Source: Camellia lanceoleosa (taxonomy: Eukaryota > Streptophyta > Magnoliopsida > Ericales > Theaceae). Taken from it: a stretch of 64,000 nucleotides of DNA. The stretch is taken from positions 83,075,647 to 83,139,646 of the forward strand of contig CM045770.1 of the NCBI GenBank assembly GCA_025200525.1, read 5' to 3'. Under the pieces are notes generated by a model, which saw nothing but the letters and a program-made list of their open reading frames with translations, was not told the DNA's origin and did no database searches. Shown here piece after piece: positions 11,151 to 22,987 of the stretch. Position 1 is the first letter of the stretch; each line of letters begins with the position of its first letter. The position numbers were made by a program, and so were the translations under genes.

Positions 11151-11690
11151 TTTTACTGGGTGGTCTTATAGGAATTTCGCTACTGCTCTCCATTTGACGG
11201 ATTTGCATGTGACATATTTAAGGTCAAACTCGGAGAGAAAAAGAAACCAATGAGCTAGCCTACCCGTAAGTGCTGGTTTCTCAAAGAGATATTTAATGGG
11301 ATCTAATCTCGAAACCAAAATTATAGAGTGAGAAAACAAGTAGTGCCTTAACTTCTTTGTTGCCCACACCAAAGCTAAACAAGCTTTCTTGAGGGGAGTG
11401 CAGTGGGTCTCGTAACCTAGCATCTTCTTGCTCAGATAGTAGATGGCCTTCTCCACCTTAGATTTTGATTCTTGAGCTAGCATGCACCCCATGCTTGAAT
11501 CTGTTATAGACAAGTACAAGATCAGTGGCTTCCCTGATTTTGGTGGCAACAATACAAATGGATTCTGAAGGTATTGCTTGACCTGCTCAAAGGCAAAGTG
11601 ACATCGATCATCCAATTGGAACTTCTTCCCTTTCTTCAAAAGACCAAACAGTGGTTCACAAGTCAAGGTTAATTTTGAGATAAACCGCCT
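11150..11690 (-). pseudogene. RT-linked RNase H domain of element X
   Basis: The frame 11666-11166 has the usual Ty3/gypsy order: CEPLFGLLKKGKKFQ, FAFEQVKQYLQNPFVLLPP, LILYLSITDSSMGCMLAQES, AIYYLSKKMLGYETHC, ACLALVWATKKLRHYL, and LTGRLAHWFLFLSEFDLKYV. It follows RT directly and would have degraded the RNA strand of the hybrid. The family's usual catalytic Asp in YLxxxDxxxG appears here as TDSSMG. The frame ends at a stop at about 11166, inside the domain tail. Confidence 0.85.
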
Positions 11691-12411
11691 TATGAATTAC
11701 ACTTTATCTAGAAAGCCACGCACCTTATTTTCAGTCCTCGGTGGTGGCATTTTTAGGATAGGCTTGATTTTGGATGGATCAACTTCAATTCCCCTCTGCA
11801 TAATCAGAAATCCTAGCATTTTTTCTTGCAGTCATCCCAAAGGTGCATTTATGGGGGTTCAACCTCAGTCTATACCCTCTAATCCATTCAAAGAATTTTT
11901 CCAGCACAATGTAGTGGCCTTCTTGCTCTTTGGACTTAACAATCATGTCGTCTACATACACCTCAACTTCTTTATGGATCATGTCATGTAAGATTGTGGT
12001 TGCAGCCCTCTGATATGTAGCCCTAGCATTTTTCAACCCAAAAGGCATGACTCTGTAGCAGTAGGTACCCCACGATGTGGTAAAAGTAGTTTTCTCTCTG
12101 TCCTTCGGTGCCATCAAAATCTAATTATACCTGAAAAATCCATCCATGAACGAAAGCAAGGCATGGCATGCAGTGAAGTCTACCAGTTCATCAATGTTCA
12201 AATCCTGGAAGTCGACGCAAACTCTGATTTTGCCATCCTTCTTTGGAACCAGAACAATATTAGCCAGCTAAGTTGGATACTCAGATACCATCAAGAAACC
12301 CGCATCAATCTGTTTGGTGACCTCCTCTTTAATCTTCAATGCCTAGTCTAGACGGACTCTACGGAACTTCTATTTAATTGGTCGGGCCTCGGGGTCAAGA
12401 GGGATCCAGTG
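11690..12411 (-). pseudogene. Reverse transcriptase domain of element X, with internal deletion
   Basis: Minus-strand blocks in order are: LANIVLVPKKDGKIRVCVDF, then QDLNIDELVDFTACHALLSF, a stop near 12121, then MAPKDREKTTFTTSWGTYCY, RVMPFGLKNARATYQRA, and EVEVYVDDMIVKSKEQEGH, with the YVDD active-site motif intact. In relatives about a dozen residues (rich in Lys, Pro and Asp) stand between DLN and the HIDELVD block. Here they are missing in frame, so part of the fingers/palm is deleted. Several stops interrupt the rest. Confidence 0.85.
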
Positions 12412-13389
12412 CTATACAATCTTAGGATCGATTCCAGGCATGTCTTCATAGGACCATTCGAAAACATCTTTGAAATATTTTAATAAAGCGATTAAATGCT
12501 CGCATTCCTCCGAAGACAATGTGGACTCAATTTGGACCAAGCGGGGATCCTCCTCAGTACCCACATTAATTGCTATGATTTCATCTGTGCAGGGCTTAAC
12601 ACGCCTCTCCTCCTCTTGATCAACCAAAATTTTCAAAGCCCGAGGAATTTCTTCCTTTTCATTTAAGTCAAAATTTTGAAAATCAAAATCAGTACAACAA
12701 ACCAAAGGCACAAAGAAGTAAGTGAAATCTACTACATTCTCATTCAAAAAGTTAGGATCCTTGGGTACAGTAGACTCAAAAGAAAAACTGAAAGAAGACC
12801 TAGACAGGACTTTGGTATTCGGGCTATTACCCTCGGAAGTACCAGACTCAAACCCCTCAAAAGAAATCGAATCTGATCTCAACTCCATAGACTTGGTGGA
12901 ATTAGATCCGGACTCATTATCCAGTTCTGAACTACCAATGGTGCCCTTCTCAAATTACCAGACCAAGTGTGGATCCTCGGATACGTCCACAATGAGACCA
13001 GAGTAATCTGCAACTGGTTTATCCCCTAAGTTAACGGACTCAGCCTCAGCATTGGGATCCATGAGTAGGTCAGCCAATGCCATCCCTAACAACTTCTCTT
13101 CGTCAATGCCTAAGCTTACAGTGCTGTCTTGCTCTGTATTGATACTCAGGTTAATCTACTCATCCTCATCTTCTGGTAAATGGTGCTTAAAGAAGATCTC
13201 AAATCCCGGGTACCATGTTTTTGTTTGCCGGTCGATCCATGGCTCTACGAATCCACAGAAAGGGAAATCTTCCCCTTAGTGGACAAAGTATCCATTCAGG
13301 GTTCCCCGAATTGGCTTGTGGACTAGTTCATATTGCCTCCTAGCCCTTTTCGCTTTTAGTCTCCTTCTCAACTCATTCCCTTTTCTCTT
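12412..13389 (-). pseudogene. Pol linker between protease and reverse transcriptase
   Basis: The frame 12888-12412 ends with EDPRLVQIESTLSSEECEHL and FEWSYEDMPGIDPKIV, the standard segment just before RT in Tat-type pol. Upstream, another frame gives RQYELVHKPIRGTLNGYFVH and KTWYPGFEIFF, a segment normally found after the protease. Acidic and Ser-rich spacer lies between them. Stops are present at several points. Confidence 0.7.
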
Positions 13390-14110
13390 CTAGTCTTCAG
13401 CAGTAGGCTTATAACCCAGCCCAAAAGCATGGGGGTTATGACTTATCTCTCTAGCAACAATTCCTCCTTGCTTGTCACTTCCGCCAAATCCTGATCTGGG
13501 AATATGCCCTTGTTTGTTCATCATGTAAATGGACTGAGCGCTCACATAGTTCTCATCATTTTCCGCCATGATAGATTGGACCAGCCGGGCCTCTGCTAAG
13601 AAGAAGTAAGAGCGAAACACGTCCTCTTTCTTATGTATTATTTCTAACAAAGGTGTGGTAGTTCCCTGGGGAGGATGGATTGCAGAATTACTGTAGACAG
13701 TAGTAATCCCACCTTTAAATGGATATTTCACCAACTGGTGAACTGTTAATGGCACTGCCCTCATCTAATGTAGCCAAGGCCTTCCTAGGAGTAGATTGAA
13801 AGTCGCTAGTACGTCCATGACATAGAATTCAACCTCATGCTCAAACGGGCCGATTAATATTTGGCTCGTAAAGGTCCCCATGACTTCTTGACTGGTGTTA
13901 TCATAGGCTTGAATAGCTTGAGTTGTAGGTATGAAGTCAGCTGGCTTCAAATCTATGGCGTAAGCGGTCCTTGCCAGACACACATTAATTGCCGAACCGG
14001 TATCCACTAGTACCACCGGGATTCATTTCTTTCGGCACTCTAAGATCACATACAGAGGTCGATTGTGATTAGCACCCTCAGGTGGCAACTCTTTGTCCGT
14101 AAAAGATAAC
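13390..14110 (-). pseudogene. Aspartic protease region of element X
   Basis: The retropepsin motif reads MVLVDTGSAINVCLARTAYA, with the catalytic Asp in DTGSA. It is followed by QILIGPFEHEVEFYVMDV and FNLLLGRPWLH, the second conserved strand. A stop at about 13765 separates this from the downstream piece MRAVPLTVHQLVKYPF, where the family continues through to the linker. It would have matured the Gag-Pol polyprotein. Confidence 0.8.
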
Positions 14111-15731
14111 ACTAGACAAACATCCCCTGATGTAACCTATGACACCAGTTGGTTAGTGGAGGTGTCAATCGGCAGCTTCGTTTTGTTCATTGCCTCTAGC
14201 AATGCTTGCTTATGCTCCTGGGAAGCCATCAATAACCCCCAAATTAATATGTCTACTTGAATCTTCTTGAGTTGTTTCAAGACTAGGTCTTTCTCTACAT
14301 CATTCTCCTTTGATTTATCAGCCTTTTTTCTGGGGGGTTTGAAATACCGACCACTTTGGGTCATGTGATTAATCTCATTTGTATACCACGTATCATCAGA
14401 GGTATCAGCTTTCCATCATTCGTCAGTGTATGCATGGCTCAGATCACTGTTGTCCCACTATCCTCCCGTTGCTATTGCCAGGCCATCATCAGGCTCCACC
14501 CGGATCATATTCACATCATTTTCTTCATTAGCATACCACTTCTCTTCTGTAGCTGATTCAATTTCTGCCTTTTGATACTATCTGAGTTTTTTTGGCATAT
14601 TTCCCTTATCACCAAACTTCCAAACGGGCTTTTTCATGGTTTGGACATCATCCACTACTGTCTCAGTCCCTTCTTTTCTCTTCCCTTTTTCCTGCTCTAG
14701 GGCTATCTTCCTTTGGATTTCCTTTATTCTTTCTCGTTGGAAATGTTCCAACTCTCATTCCTTGTCAATTATAGGCATGGCCTCAAGCATAGGCACAGCC
14801 TCAATCTTGTTGCTATCACCAACTTCCTCTCTTTTCATAGTCTCATTTGTCTGTTCCTCCATATCTGATTCCTCTTCACTCAACCACCCGTTGCTGGATT
14901 CGAGTTGGCTTAGATCCCACCACCCAATTTGTACACTGCCCACATCCTCTTCTTTAAAAAAAGTAGAGGTTTTCTAGATCTTCCTCCAGTTCTACCAGGT
15001 CCTCTTCTAATTCTGCCAAGTCATTAAGGCCTTGTTCATGCCAATCATCCAGATTTTGCCCAAGCTCATCTTCCCCAATGGCGTTGATACTAAGAAAGTC
15101 TAGTAGTATGACTACAGGCTTTGGTTGGTTAGCAACCACGATGTATCGACTGGGGTCATACTCTTCTGCAAGTAAGGCCCTCTTCTCTATAACTCAGGTG
15201 TTAGACAACCCCGTCTCTAGTGCATTCTTCTTCTCCTCTACCTCTGCCACCACAAGCCCTGATTGGGCTTTAGGTGTTATATCCATCATGCACAAATCCG
15301 TGTTTTCTAGAATAACCACCTCAGGTTTAGGTAAATGGGATGGAAATATATATGCCCTAGGGTTAAAGGTAGGTGATAGTGTATGGATTAGGTTGATGTT
15401 TCTTGGTGGGAGGACTCAGTTATGGACGGGAAGTGGGTTGGTGGTTACATTTAGTTTTGTGGGTGGAGCTGAGGGCGGAATTATGATTTTATTGTCGATG
15501 AGAGATGCCCCTTTTCCGTTAGCAGTTTGAGAGCATAGGCTGGGCTCATGTGAAGGGGGTGAAGGTTCTTTGGTTTCGGTTTGGACCGGTAGGTTATAAA
15601 GTTGTATTGACAAAGGGATCGACCATGTTGGCTACTGTAGTGACAGTGCTGATTTCTGTAGGCCAAGGAATAGTGCTACTGCTAGCATTGGTACTCCTGG
15701 TGAACGATCTCTTTGCAGGTTCACTAGTTCT
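14111..15731 (-). pseudogene. Gag-protease spacer of element X
   Basis: The recognisable part is 14364-14137: MTQSGRYFKPPRKKADKSK, LKQLKKIQVDILIWGLLMAS, EHKQALLEAMNKTKLP. In relatives this segment sits just before the protease. The rest (14400-15731) holds short frames, including an acidic Leu/Glu-rich stretch at 14954-15139, and cannot be assigned more closely. Ogre and related elements often have a long variable stretch here. Confidence 0.6.
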
Positions 15732-16643
15732 CTAAATGATGTCTTTCTTGAATGCACTTTCAATTTGGACCCCCAATTCATGTAGAGAAGAAAATGTAGA
15801 TAGTGGTGCTACTATCATTCTTTGTAACATATCCGACTCAAGATTCTGAACCACTAACCGGACTTGTTCCTTTTCTGATGGTTTATTTATCATCCTAGCT
15901 GTTTTTGCCCTCCATCTTGCAACAAAGTCAATGAAGGGTTCCTTGGGATTCTGGGTAGTCATTTCTAGCTCACTGATAATTACTTCTATCTAAGTATTAT
16001 ATCAGTATTAGTTAACAAACCCCTCAGACAGTTCCTCCCAATTTCATTTAGTAGAATCCTCCAGTTTAGCGTACCAGATAGCTAACACATCCGATAGAGT
16101 TCTTCCGAACAAAGACAGTTTCTGAGCTCGAGTCAGGCCCATTGGCCTCAGAATATCCGAAAATAGGTGAACATGAGCAATAGGGTCCCTATTACCATCA
16201 AATCTATCAATGTGAGGCACCTTGAATTTTTCCGGCAGTTTGACCGAAGCCTCGGTGTAACCATCTTCAATATCTGAAATGGAATTGAAGCCTTGGGATT
16301 TTTTAAGTGCTTTCTCTAGCCTGGCAATTTTGATCATAACCGGATCAATATCATTGATGGCAAATAGAAGGAGTCCCCCATGGGGCTATGCCAAAGGCCT
16401 GTAAGCTAGAGCTTGTGCAAACATCTCTTGAGGATCCGGGACCTGAGGGTTTTCAACTGGTGGAGGTGGATCAGGATTCAGTTAGGCAAACAGGACCGGA
16501 TCTACAGTGGACGCTGAGGCCCTAGATGGGCATCGCATGTCAGTGATTGTTTCATGCTGAGTGGCTATCCATTTATTCAAGGTATCCATGGTTTGTTAGA
16601 AAGCTGCCATCATGGCGGCCATCTCTTCTGCACTCTGAGCCAT
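15732..16643 (-). pseudogene. Gag protein of element X
   Basis: A start at 16643 (MAQSAEEMAAMMAAF) leads into a stop, then frame 16337-16044 reads SVKLPEKFKVPHIDRFDGNR, DPIAHVHLFSDILRPMG, AIWYAKLEDSTK. After four stops in the same frame (16043-15963) it continues MTTQNPKEPFIDFVARWRAK and EKEQVRLVVQNLESDMLQRM. These are the conserved blocks of the plant retrotransposon gag (capsid) domain. No zinc knuckle is seen. It would have formed the virus-like particle. Confidence 0.8.
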
Positions 16644-17541
16644 TACAGGTCTGGGAGAGTTAGATACTGGTGAACTGATTTGTTGAGATCGGATTGGTGA
16701 TTATTGGGTAATCTGTGTCGGTGCTGATAACTGTCTGTTCCTTCTTCGTTGCACAATTGATGGGAGTGAGACTAACACTGGCTGCCACCAATAAGGTCTT
16801 GGGTTTTGCAAAGTTTGCCAGAGTGAGTCCACAAAACTTGGGGGATATCGGGTCTGTCTGAAACTATGATTGCAAACTACCTAACAAAAGAAAGAAAAGA
16901 AAAACAATAATAAAAAATCCGACAGCACTTCGGCCCAATTCACAACAGATATAATCACAGCTAAAACACTATATTTCTCATTGAACTCTGCCTCCCAAAA
17001 TTGATATCAATTTGTATGACTAATATGAACATTCCTGTACAGTTTCACTGTAAAAGTACATACCAGGTAAAAGAGAGCCAAAACACCCTTATTGGGGGGG
17101 GGGGGGGTAGGGTTACCTTATCCTAAATTTTGATATGATCTAGGGTTTACTACTTCAAGCAAGTAGGTTCACAACGTCCTGTATAAAGGTAAGCATCATG
17201 TCCTAAGTTGGAATGGTCACTATGGCCTTACTATATGCAGCTAGGCCAAATGGTTAAAAAAGATACCTTGACAAGATTACCTAATACACCTTTCACACCT
17301 AACACCGAGAAGTGAAAGGTAGATCAAGCGGTACAACGGTAATCCAGATCCAAGGGTTGTGTTTCCAACATGGCAGAGCCCACGACCAGTCAGCCTTTTG
17401 GCAAGCTTTTAGGCAAGCCTCCAGCAAATCGTCTAGGAATAGCAGATGGAAGACACAGTGACTTCAAGTAACAATGCAAATGCAAAAAACATATAAGTGT
17501 AGATAAATTTCACATCATGAAGTTCAAGCCAAGTTCTCTAA
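16644..17541. other. Leader between primer site and gag of element X
   Basis: No gene is supported. It has a run of 13 G residues near 17094-17106, likely a slippage tract. Confidence 0.5.
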
Positions 17542-17560
17542 GTCCCCAACAGAGTCACCA
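17542..17560 (-). other. Primer binding site, tRNA-Arg type
   Basis: The minus strand reads TGGTGACTCTGTTGGGGAC five bases after the LTR end. It resembles TGGCGACTCCACTGGGGA, the complement of the 3' end of a plant tRNA-Arg, which is the primer described for Ogre elements. Three or four mismatches suggest age. Confidence 0.7.
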
Positions 17561-17565
17561 GAAAC

Positions 17566-19094
17566 TGTAGCTTGGCTTTCGTGCTCCTCGGAGGGGTTTA
17601 GTCTCCTCGAATACAATAGCTCTATAGTTTGAACTCCTATGATTCTGAATTTGATTTCACCAATGTAATGTGAAATGGATAAACACAAAAGAGTCCAATT
17701 TTGGCAAATCATTTTAGAAAATCGAGTTTGAATCAAAGATGCAAAAAATGGACTACATTGCTAGATTTTAGAATCGCCACCTAAATATTTTTTAAAAATT
17801 TAGGAAACCCATAACTCGTGCCAAAGGCCATTAGTCCGTTATTACTAAAGTGTCTCGGCTTAGGAACTTAGGTATGAGAGAGGAAGGTCATGGATTGAGC
17901 ATCCCACTCACCCGATCAAAGATCGGCCTCTACTAATCATGATGTGATTTTTATTTACATTATATGCTCTTGTTCCAATTATTAGGCTAACGTTACTATG
18001 TGATGCACATAAGTATAGACTATTTCACTCATTTTGAAACATTTTGATTTCATGTTTGTTTTGAAAAGTGTTTTGAATATATACCACTTGGAAAAGTGAT
18101 CTCATATGTACATCAATCAAATATCCCAACTTTAAGCGAAAAAGGCTTTCTCTCACAGGCATTCAAACACGTATATCAACCAAGCACTTAGCCTTATGGT
18201 AAACATGCTTGATATGACAACACTAACATTCATGCAAGATGCTAAAGCAAGACTACTCACCTAGTACTCCGAGGTAAGCCAAAGAAAACAAAAATGAGTA
18301 GAAAAATGCATGATCCTAAGCAATGCAACATAACTAATGCAACACATACAACATGCAATTAATAGGCTCAGCTACTAGTATGGCATGTGAGTCAATTCAA
18401 GGCATGCAATAAAAGCACGCATTCGATTAAGGAAGTCGAAATTGACATGGATTAGTATGATAAGTCGAACCCTTATGCGTGCAAACATAGATATAAGTCA
18501 TGGCAATGACATGAAAATGTAAAACATGATGCTATCATTATAAGCATGGAAATAAAAGGGAGAAAGAAATGGGGGTTAGAAGGTATACATACATTATTAC
18601 ATATTTTCCCTCGCGCATAAGGGTCCGAATGTTTAAGTGTTCGAATTTTAACTAACTATTACAATACCAAATGAATAAATAAGCCAGATTAACCAATTAT
18701 TACAAGTTCAAAGGAATCTAAGTAATTAATTACAACATACCACTGTTAAAGCACTAATTTTGCAAGCCACGGAGAGCAAAGAAGTGCACATGCATGAACA
18801 GGGAATATCCACCCAAAAAAACTCTGTATTGCTGCCAGAATTGTTCTGTTTTGCAGTCAGAAAAATGATCTGTTTTAGCCCCAACCTCTACTCTATTCTT
18901 CCATGAAAATGGCACTGCCTGTGTAAAATGATCTGTTTTGGTCCAAAGGTGGTGCAAGGTTCTAGGCTCTGAAACTCAAGAACCAAGGCTTCTTGCTAAG
19001 AAAATTGAGCGTATGTTCAGCGTAGTATTTCATTATCGGGTAATCAACTTGAGGCGCCCAAAACTTAAGGGTGGTCAAAAATGGGGTGTCTACA
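17566..19094 (-). mobile_element. 5' LTR of element X
   Basis: The minus strand begins TGTAGACACCCC at 19094 and ends GCTACA at 17566, five bases before the primer site. Its U5 side (17760-17900) has the words AAATATTTAGGTGGCGA, GGTTTCCTAAATTT and GGCCTTTGGCAC, which recur in the same order at 31240-31300 in the 4.3-kb solo LTR. At 1529 bp it is much shorter than that LTR, so it is probably a deleted or recombined form. Confidence 0.75.
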
Positions 19095-21028
19095 CAAAGG
19101 AAAAAAAGAAAGAAAGGAGGTTGCAAAGATAATTAAGCAAAGATGATTGTTAAAGTGAGACCCTTTACATGAAAAATAAGGAATGAAAAGCTATCAACTC
19201 AATGAATTGGTGTCTAAGGCCTAAACCACCAAATCTATAAGAACTTACAACAATACAAACATGATATTCAAAGCATAAACTAAATAAACATACTCTCTTC
19301 ATTCCAAAATATTAGTTCCTTGTTCCATTTTTCATTGTCCCAAAATATTAGTCCCTTTTCAAAAATCAAGTAAAACAATAATATAAAATTTTCATTTTGC
19401 CCTTCTTTTAAATTCATTAACATAAAAAGTACAATTATGACATTGATATTCTCCACAAAAAAAAAAAAAAAAAAAAATACTATCAAAGGGTGATTTTGGA
19501 CAATTAATTTTTTTTTAAAGTGCAATAATTGTACTACCAAAAAAAGTTGGATTCCTCAAAAATGACCATTATTTTGGGACAGATGAGTATTAAACAGCCC
19601 CAAAAACAAGAAAAACAGTGTTGAAAGCTAGAAAAAATAAAGTAAGCAAAAATTAAAGAGAAAGAGAACAAGGCTAATAAGCAAGCTTAATGATGGGTAG
19701 CTAACTCCTCTACTTTTTGGACCTTAAAACCACATGTTTTAGCCTCTGAAAACTCTGAAAAATCAATAGCTAAAAGTTGGGAAACTAGTGGGAAAAACAA
19801 GGATAAAAGCTATGTAATGAGATGTAAGAAAGGGTGGTTAACCCCTCCACCTTGGGTAGCTTTTAAATCATAAGTTTCAGCCCACAAAAACAATCCAAAA
19901 TAGAGTATAAACACCAAGAAAAAGAAAAGTGAAAAGTTGGCAAAAGATGGCAAGAGTTATACCTTTGAAGAGAAGACACTCTTTTGTTTACAAACCACAA
20001 GATGTTCACCCTCAAGGGCTAAAATTTTGGCTCAAGAACCTCAGCAAGGAGCCTTAAATTTTTGGTTTAGGAAGTGTATGTATGGTGTATGTATGTTGCA
20101 AGATAGAGAGTGAGAGTGTTTGGAAAAATTTGAGTTTTAACAAAATTTTCTAACCTAAAATCAAGAGAGGTGGTCAAGTATATATAGAAAAATAGGTGCC
20201 TCTGTCGGAAATATCTATATTGAGCTAGCTGGTGTAGTGCATGCACATGGGGGAACAGTTGGCAGCAAAATATTTGCCAACCGAGAAACTTAGCCAGCCG
20301 GCCATGTAGAGGGACGGTTGGCCACCAAAAGTTGGCCTGCTAGGAGACATGGTCGGCCGGCCACTCTAAATGGCTGGATTTCTCATCAACTAGTCGACCG
20401 CCCAATTAATTGGGCGGCCAGCTACTTGCGAAAAAAAATTTGTTTTCAAGCCCAACTTCAAATGGGCATATCTCTCTTATTCGGACTCGATTTTAGGTGA
20501 TTCATGAGTCTAAATTGAAGCCCAATAAATCTACTTTCCAATGGTGGTGGCCTCATATCTAAATTCTAAGTGTACAAGGAGATATGCCTAATTTAGTAAA
20601 GGCTACTCATTTCTTTCTTAACGATTTAATGCTCAACCTTTTCCTAAACTAATTTTCTTCCAACCCCTCCTATTTCCTTCAACTCCAAACCTATAAATAA
20701 GATGTTTTTAAATATTATTCAAAGAGTTCACCTCCCTTCCATTTATTTCCACTTTGTCCTTACTCAGTTTACAGAAAAGTACAATATTTAAAATAAAATG
20801 CGAGCCTCGGAACATCGTAGAAACATTTGGAAAAATATTTTGAAAAAGTGGGTTTTAAGGTCTAAAATAGTTTTGGTCAAAATAGGGTGTAAGGTTAAGA
20901 TTAGAAAGCTCAAAAATTGAAGCCTTTTACTGAAGAGTTTGAACAATTGTACAGCGTAACTTTTCATCATTGACTGTTCAAAGTGCAGCGCCCAAGTCTT
21001 AAGGGCGGTCAATAATGAGGTGTCTACA
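19095..21028 (-). mobile_element. LTR fragment C (host of element X)
   Basis: It ends at 21028 with the minus-strand start TGTAGACACCTC and is followed by a purine-rich tract, so it is a 3' LTR of a second related element. It matches LTR fragment B along 19160-20450 and fragment A near its end. Element X seems to be inserted at its left edge (19094/19095). It carries a Stowaway MITE. Confidence 0.7.
19293..19587. mobile_element. Stowaway-like MITE
   Basis: Terminal inverted repeats are CTCTCTTCATTCCAAAATAT at the left and, on the other strand, CTCATCTGTCCCAAAATAAT at the right, flanked by TA on both sides (19291-19292, 19588-19589). This is the classic Tc1/mariner-derived Stowaway terminus. 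A second copy of the terminal motif lies at about 19327-19360. No coding capacity. LTR fragment B lacks it at the matching place (near 1700), so B is an empty-site paralogue. Confidence 0.8.
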
Positions 21029-22249
21029 GTTATCCTTCTTTGACAGAGCTCGAAGTCATGGAATGACATGAGTAAATGTCAAAACCTAAAGACGATCCAT
21101 TTTGACAAGGCCGTAAGACTTAGGCAAACAAACAAAATGTGAATGCAGTTAGTTAAGCTCGAAAGTTTCCTACGTATCCCTTTGCAAGGAATCAAACCAG
21201 CATAGTTCAGGGGCAGGATGCAAATGATACATAATGTAATGAAATAATCAGACCATAAGTAGTTCAAAACACACGAATACCATAAAGGAATGGAGATGCA
21301 AATCAAACTACGTTTAACATAGAAAATGTGTCAGAACCCTCAAACCATGATTCTTGCGAAATAGACACGTACACATGCAGAACTATGCATTTCGCAGAAA
21401 AAGTACAAGTAATTTAGGTGGTATGATATAAGTGATGAATGATCTGTTAGAGAAAGATAATGATCCTAAATGCTGAATGCAACAAGACAAAGTATGATAC
21501 GATAGATGAAATAGATGCAGTAGATACAGTGAATAAGGGGCACAGTCTAAACCACATTTTACCTAGAAAAGGCATGGACACAAACCAAACCATGTCTAAC
21601 ATAGAAAAAGGTGCCGGAACCCTCAGACCACAATTCTTGTAGAATAGGCGCGCACACATGTAGAGCTATGCTTTTCGGGGGAAATGTATGAGCACATGCC
21701 AAACTAAGCTTAACATGGAAATGATGCAGGTAATAAAATGGTATGATGTAATGTGGTAAATGCATGCGATAAATGCTACATGCAATGTGATGGAGGTAAT
21801 AGATAATAAAATGTAACAGCTGGGAAGTGAAAATACCTTGCAAGGGCAATTGGCGATGACTCACCTCATCTTCTTGGTTTTAAGACTTTTACCTACATCT
21901 TGCGTTTCCAAACCACTAGTACTACTTTTCTCCCTAGCTATGTTTGCAACTTTCCCTATTCTCCAACAATGGGACAAACTAGGTTGGTTCAATATCTAGA
22001 ATTAAGGCGCGTTACCTCAGCCTATGGGGCTACCATGCAAATTTCAAGTCGAGGATACACCCCGAGGTATTTAAATTCCAAATCTTTGTGTTCTAGGCCT
22101 TGGCCATTCAAACTCTAGTTTACACTGTCTCAGTTGATCTCCTAGGAACTCACTACAAAGACCGCTTGAAGCTTTTCGAGCACGAAAAACACCAAATGAA
22201 TTGCACCTTTAGAGGATTTAAGGTCTCCTAGACCCAATGAGTGTACAAG
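21029..22249 (-). mobile_element. 3' internal region of a second Tat-type element (Y)
   Basis: The stretch after the LTR end repeats the sequence following 2700: TTTGACAGAGCTCGAAGTCATGG, AAGACTTAGGCAAAC, and CGTATCCCTTTGCAAGGAATC align with 2710-2870. It also has scattered copies of the AACTACGTCTCACGTAGA-like repeat. No protein domain is seen. Confidence 0.6.
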
Positions 22250-22386
22250 ACAGTGCTAGGTGAGGTAGACAAAATAGTGCGAGGTGAATGAATGCACAAA
22301 ACAGTGCTATGCAGGTGAATGCACAAAACAATGCTATGTAGGTACACAAGATAGTGCGGTATAGGTGAATGCACAAAATAGTGCTA
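22250..22386. repeat. Short minisatellite, ~30-bp units
   Basis: About five diverged units based on GTGAATGCACAAAACAGTGC followed by TATGTAG. It directly precedes LTR fragment D. Confidence 0.65.
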
Positions 22387-22389
22387 TGT

Positions 22390-22656
22390 AGGGAGTTTAC
22401 CGAAAAGTGTAATATTTTAAACGAAATGCGAACCTCGGAATATCGTAGAAACATTTAGAAAAATATTTTGAAAAAGAGGGTTTTAAGGTCTAAAATAGTT
22501 TTAGTCAAAATGACGTGTAAGGTTGGGATTAGAAAGATCAAAAACCAAAGCCTTTTGTTAAAGAATTTGAACGACTGTACAACGTAACTTTTTATCATTG
22601 AGTGTTCAAAGTGTGGTGCCCAAGTCTTAAGAGCGGTCAAAAATAGGATGTCTACA
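22390..22656 (-). mobile_element. LTR fragment D (terminal 0.27 kb)
   Basis: It matches 20770-21028 throughout and ends with minus-strand TGTAGACATCC at 22656, followed by the purine tract AAGAGGCAAC. The internal region breaks off after about 20 bp, where sequence from another retroelement begins. Confidence 0.7.
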
Positions 22657-22669
22657 GTTGCCTCTTGTT

Positions 22670-22952
22670 GACTCTTGGCGATCGACCACGCTCGCAGGAA
22701 GGTGGTAATTGTTGGGACTTCGCCAACTCTTGACGTGGGCGCTCGTTTTCCACTGCCATGTCTTTGAGACACTGCTCATTACGTTGCATTTGGCCCATCA
22801 ATGTTTGCATAGCATCCTCTATGGATGTTGAATGCTAAAATGGGTTAGCGGGTCAAAATTCAGGGACCTTCTTGTGGGGTTTTTTTTTTACCTGAAACTG
22901 CTCTTGCTATGGTGTTATCGATTACTAAGGGATCTTGGTTTGGGCTCGCCAT
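22670..22952 (-). pseudogene. Gag N-terminal fragment of another Ty3/gypsy element (W)
   Basis: On the minus strand the frame opens at 22952 (MASPNQDPLVIDNTIARAVS), 15 bases after a primer binding site. After a disrupted stretch it continues EDAMQTLMGQMQRNEQCLKD and MAVENERPRQELAKSQQLPP, a coiled-coil-like region typical of the Gag N-terminus before the capsid domain. It ends at the junction with LTR fragment D. Confidence 0.6.
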
Positions 22953-22967
22953 GGATGACTTTGAGTG

Positions 22968-22985
22968 TTCCCACAAACAGCGCCA
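22968..22985 (-). other. Primer binding site of element W
   Basis: The minus strand reads TGGCGCTGTTTGTGGGAA, two bases after a putative LTR end in CACACA. It is nearly the same as the site of the right-hand element (60834-60851), so the two belong to related families. Confidence 0.7.
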
Positions 22986-22987
22986 AT

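Larger units (their letters stand above)
1575..19094 (-). mobile_element. Degenerate Tat/Ogre-lineage Ty3/gypsy retrotransposon (element X)
   Basis: On the minus strand the order is 5' LTR (17566-19094), primer binding site (17542-17560), gag, protease, reverse transcriptase, RNase H, a second RNase H, integrase, a long 3' region with tandem repeats and two antisense genes, a purine tract and the 3' LTR (ending 2699). Three traits point to the Tat lineage: the extra archaeal-like RNase H between RT/RNase H and integrase, an internal region near 15 kb, and a tRNA-Arg-type primer site. All coding parts carry stops or frameshifts, so the copy is dead. The flanking target duplication could not be confirmed because the far end of the left LTR is unclear. 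Confidence 0.8.

Noticed and set aside
17094..17106. Run of 13 G as a quadruplex element
   Set aside because: Single homopolymer, likely replication or assembly slippage; no further G-tracts nearby.
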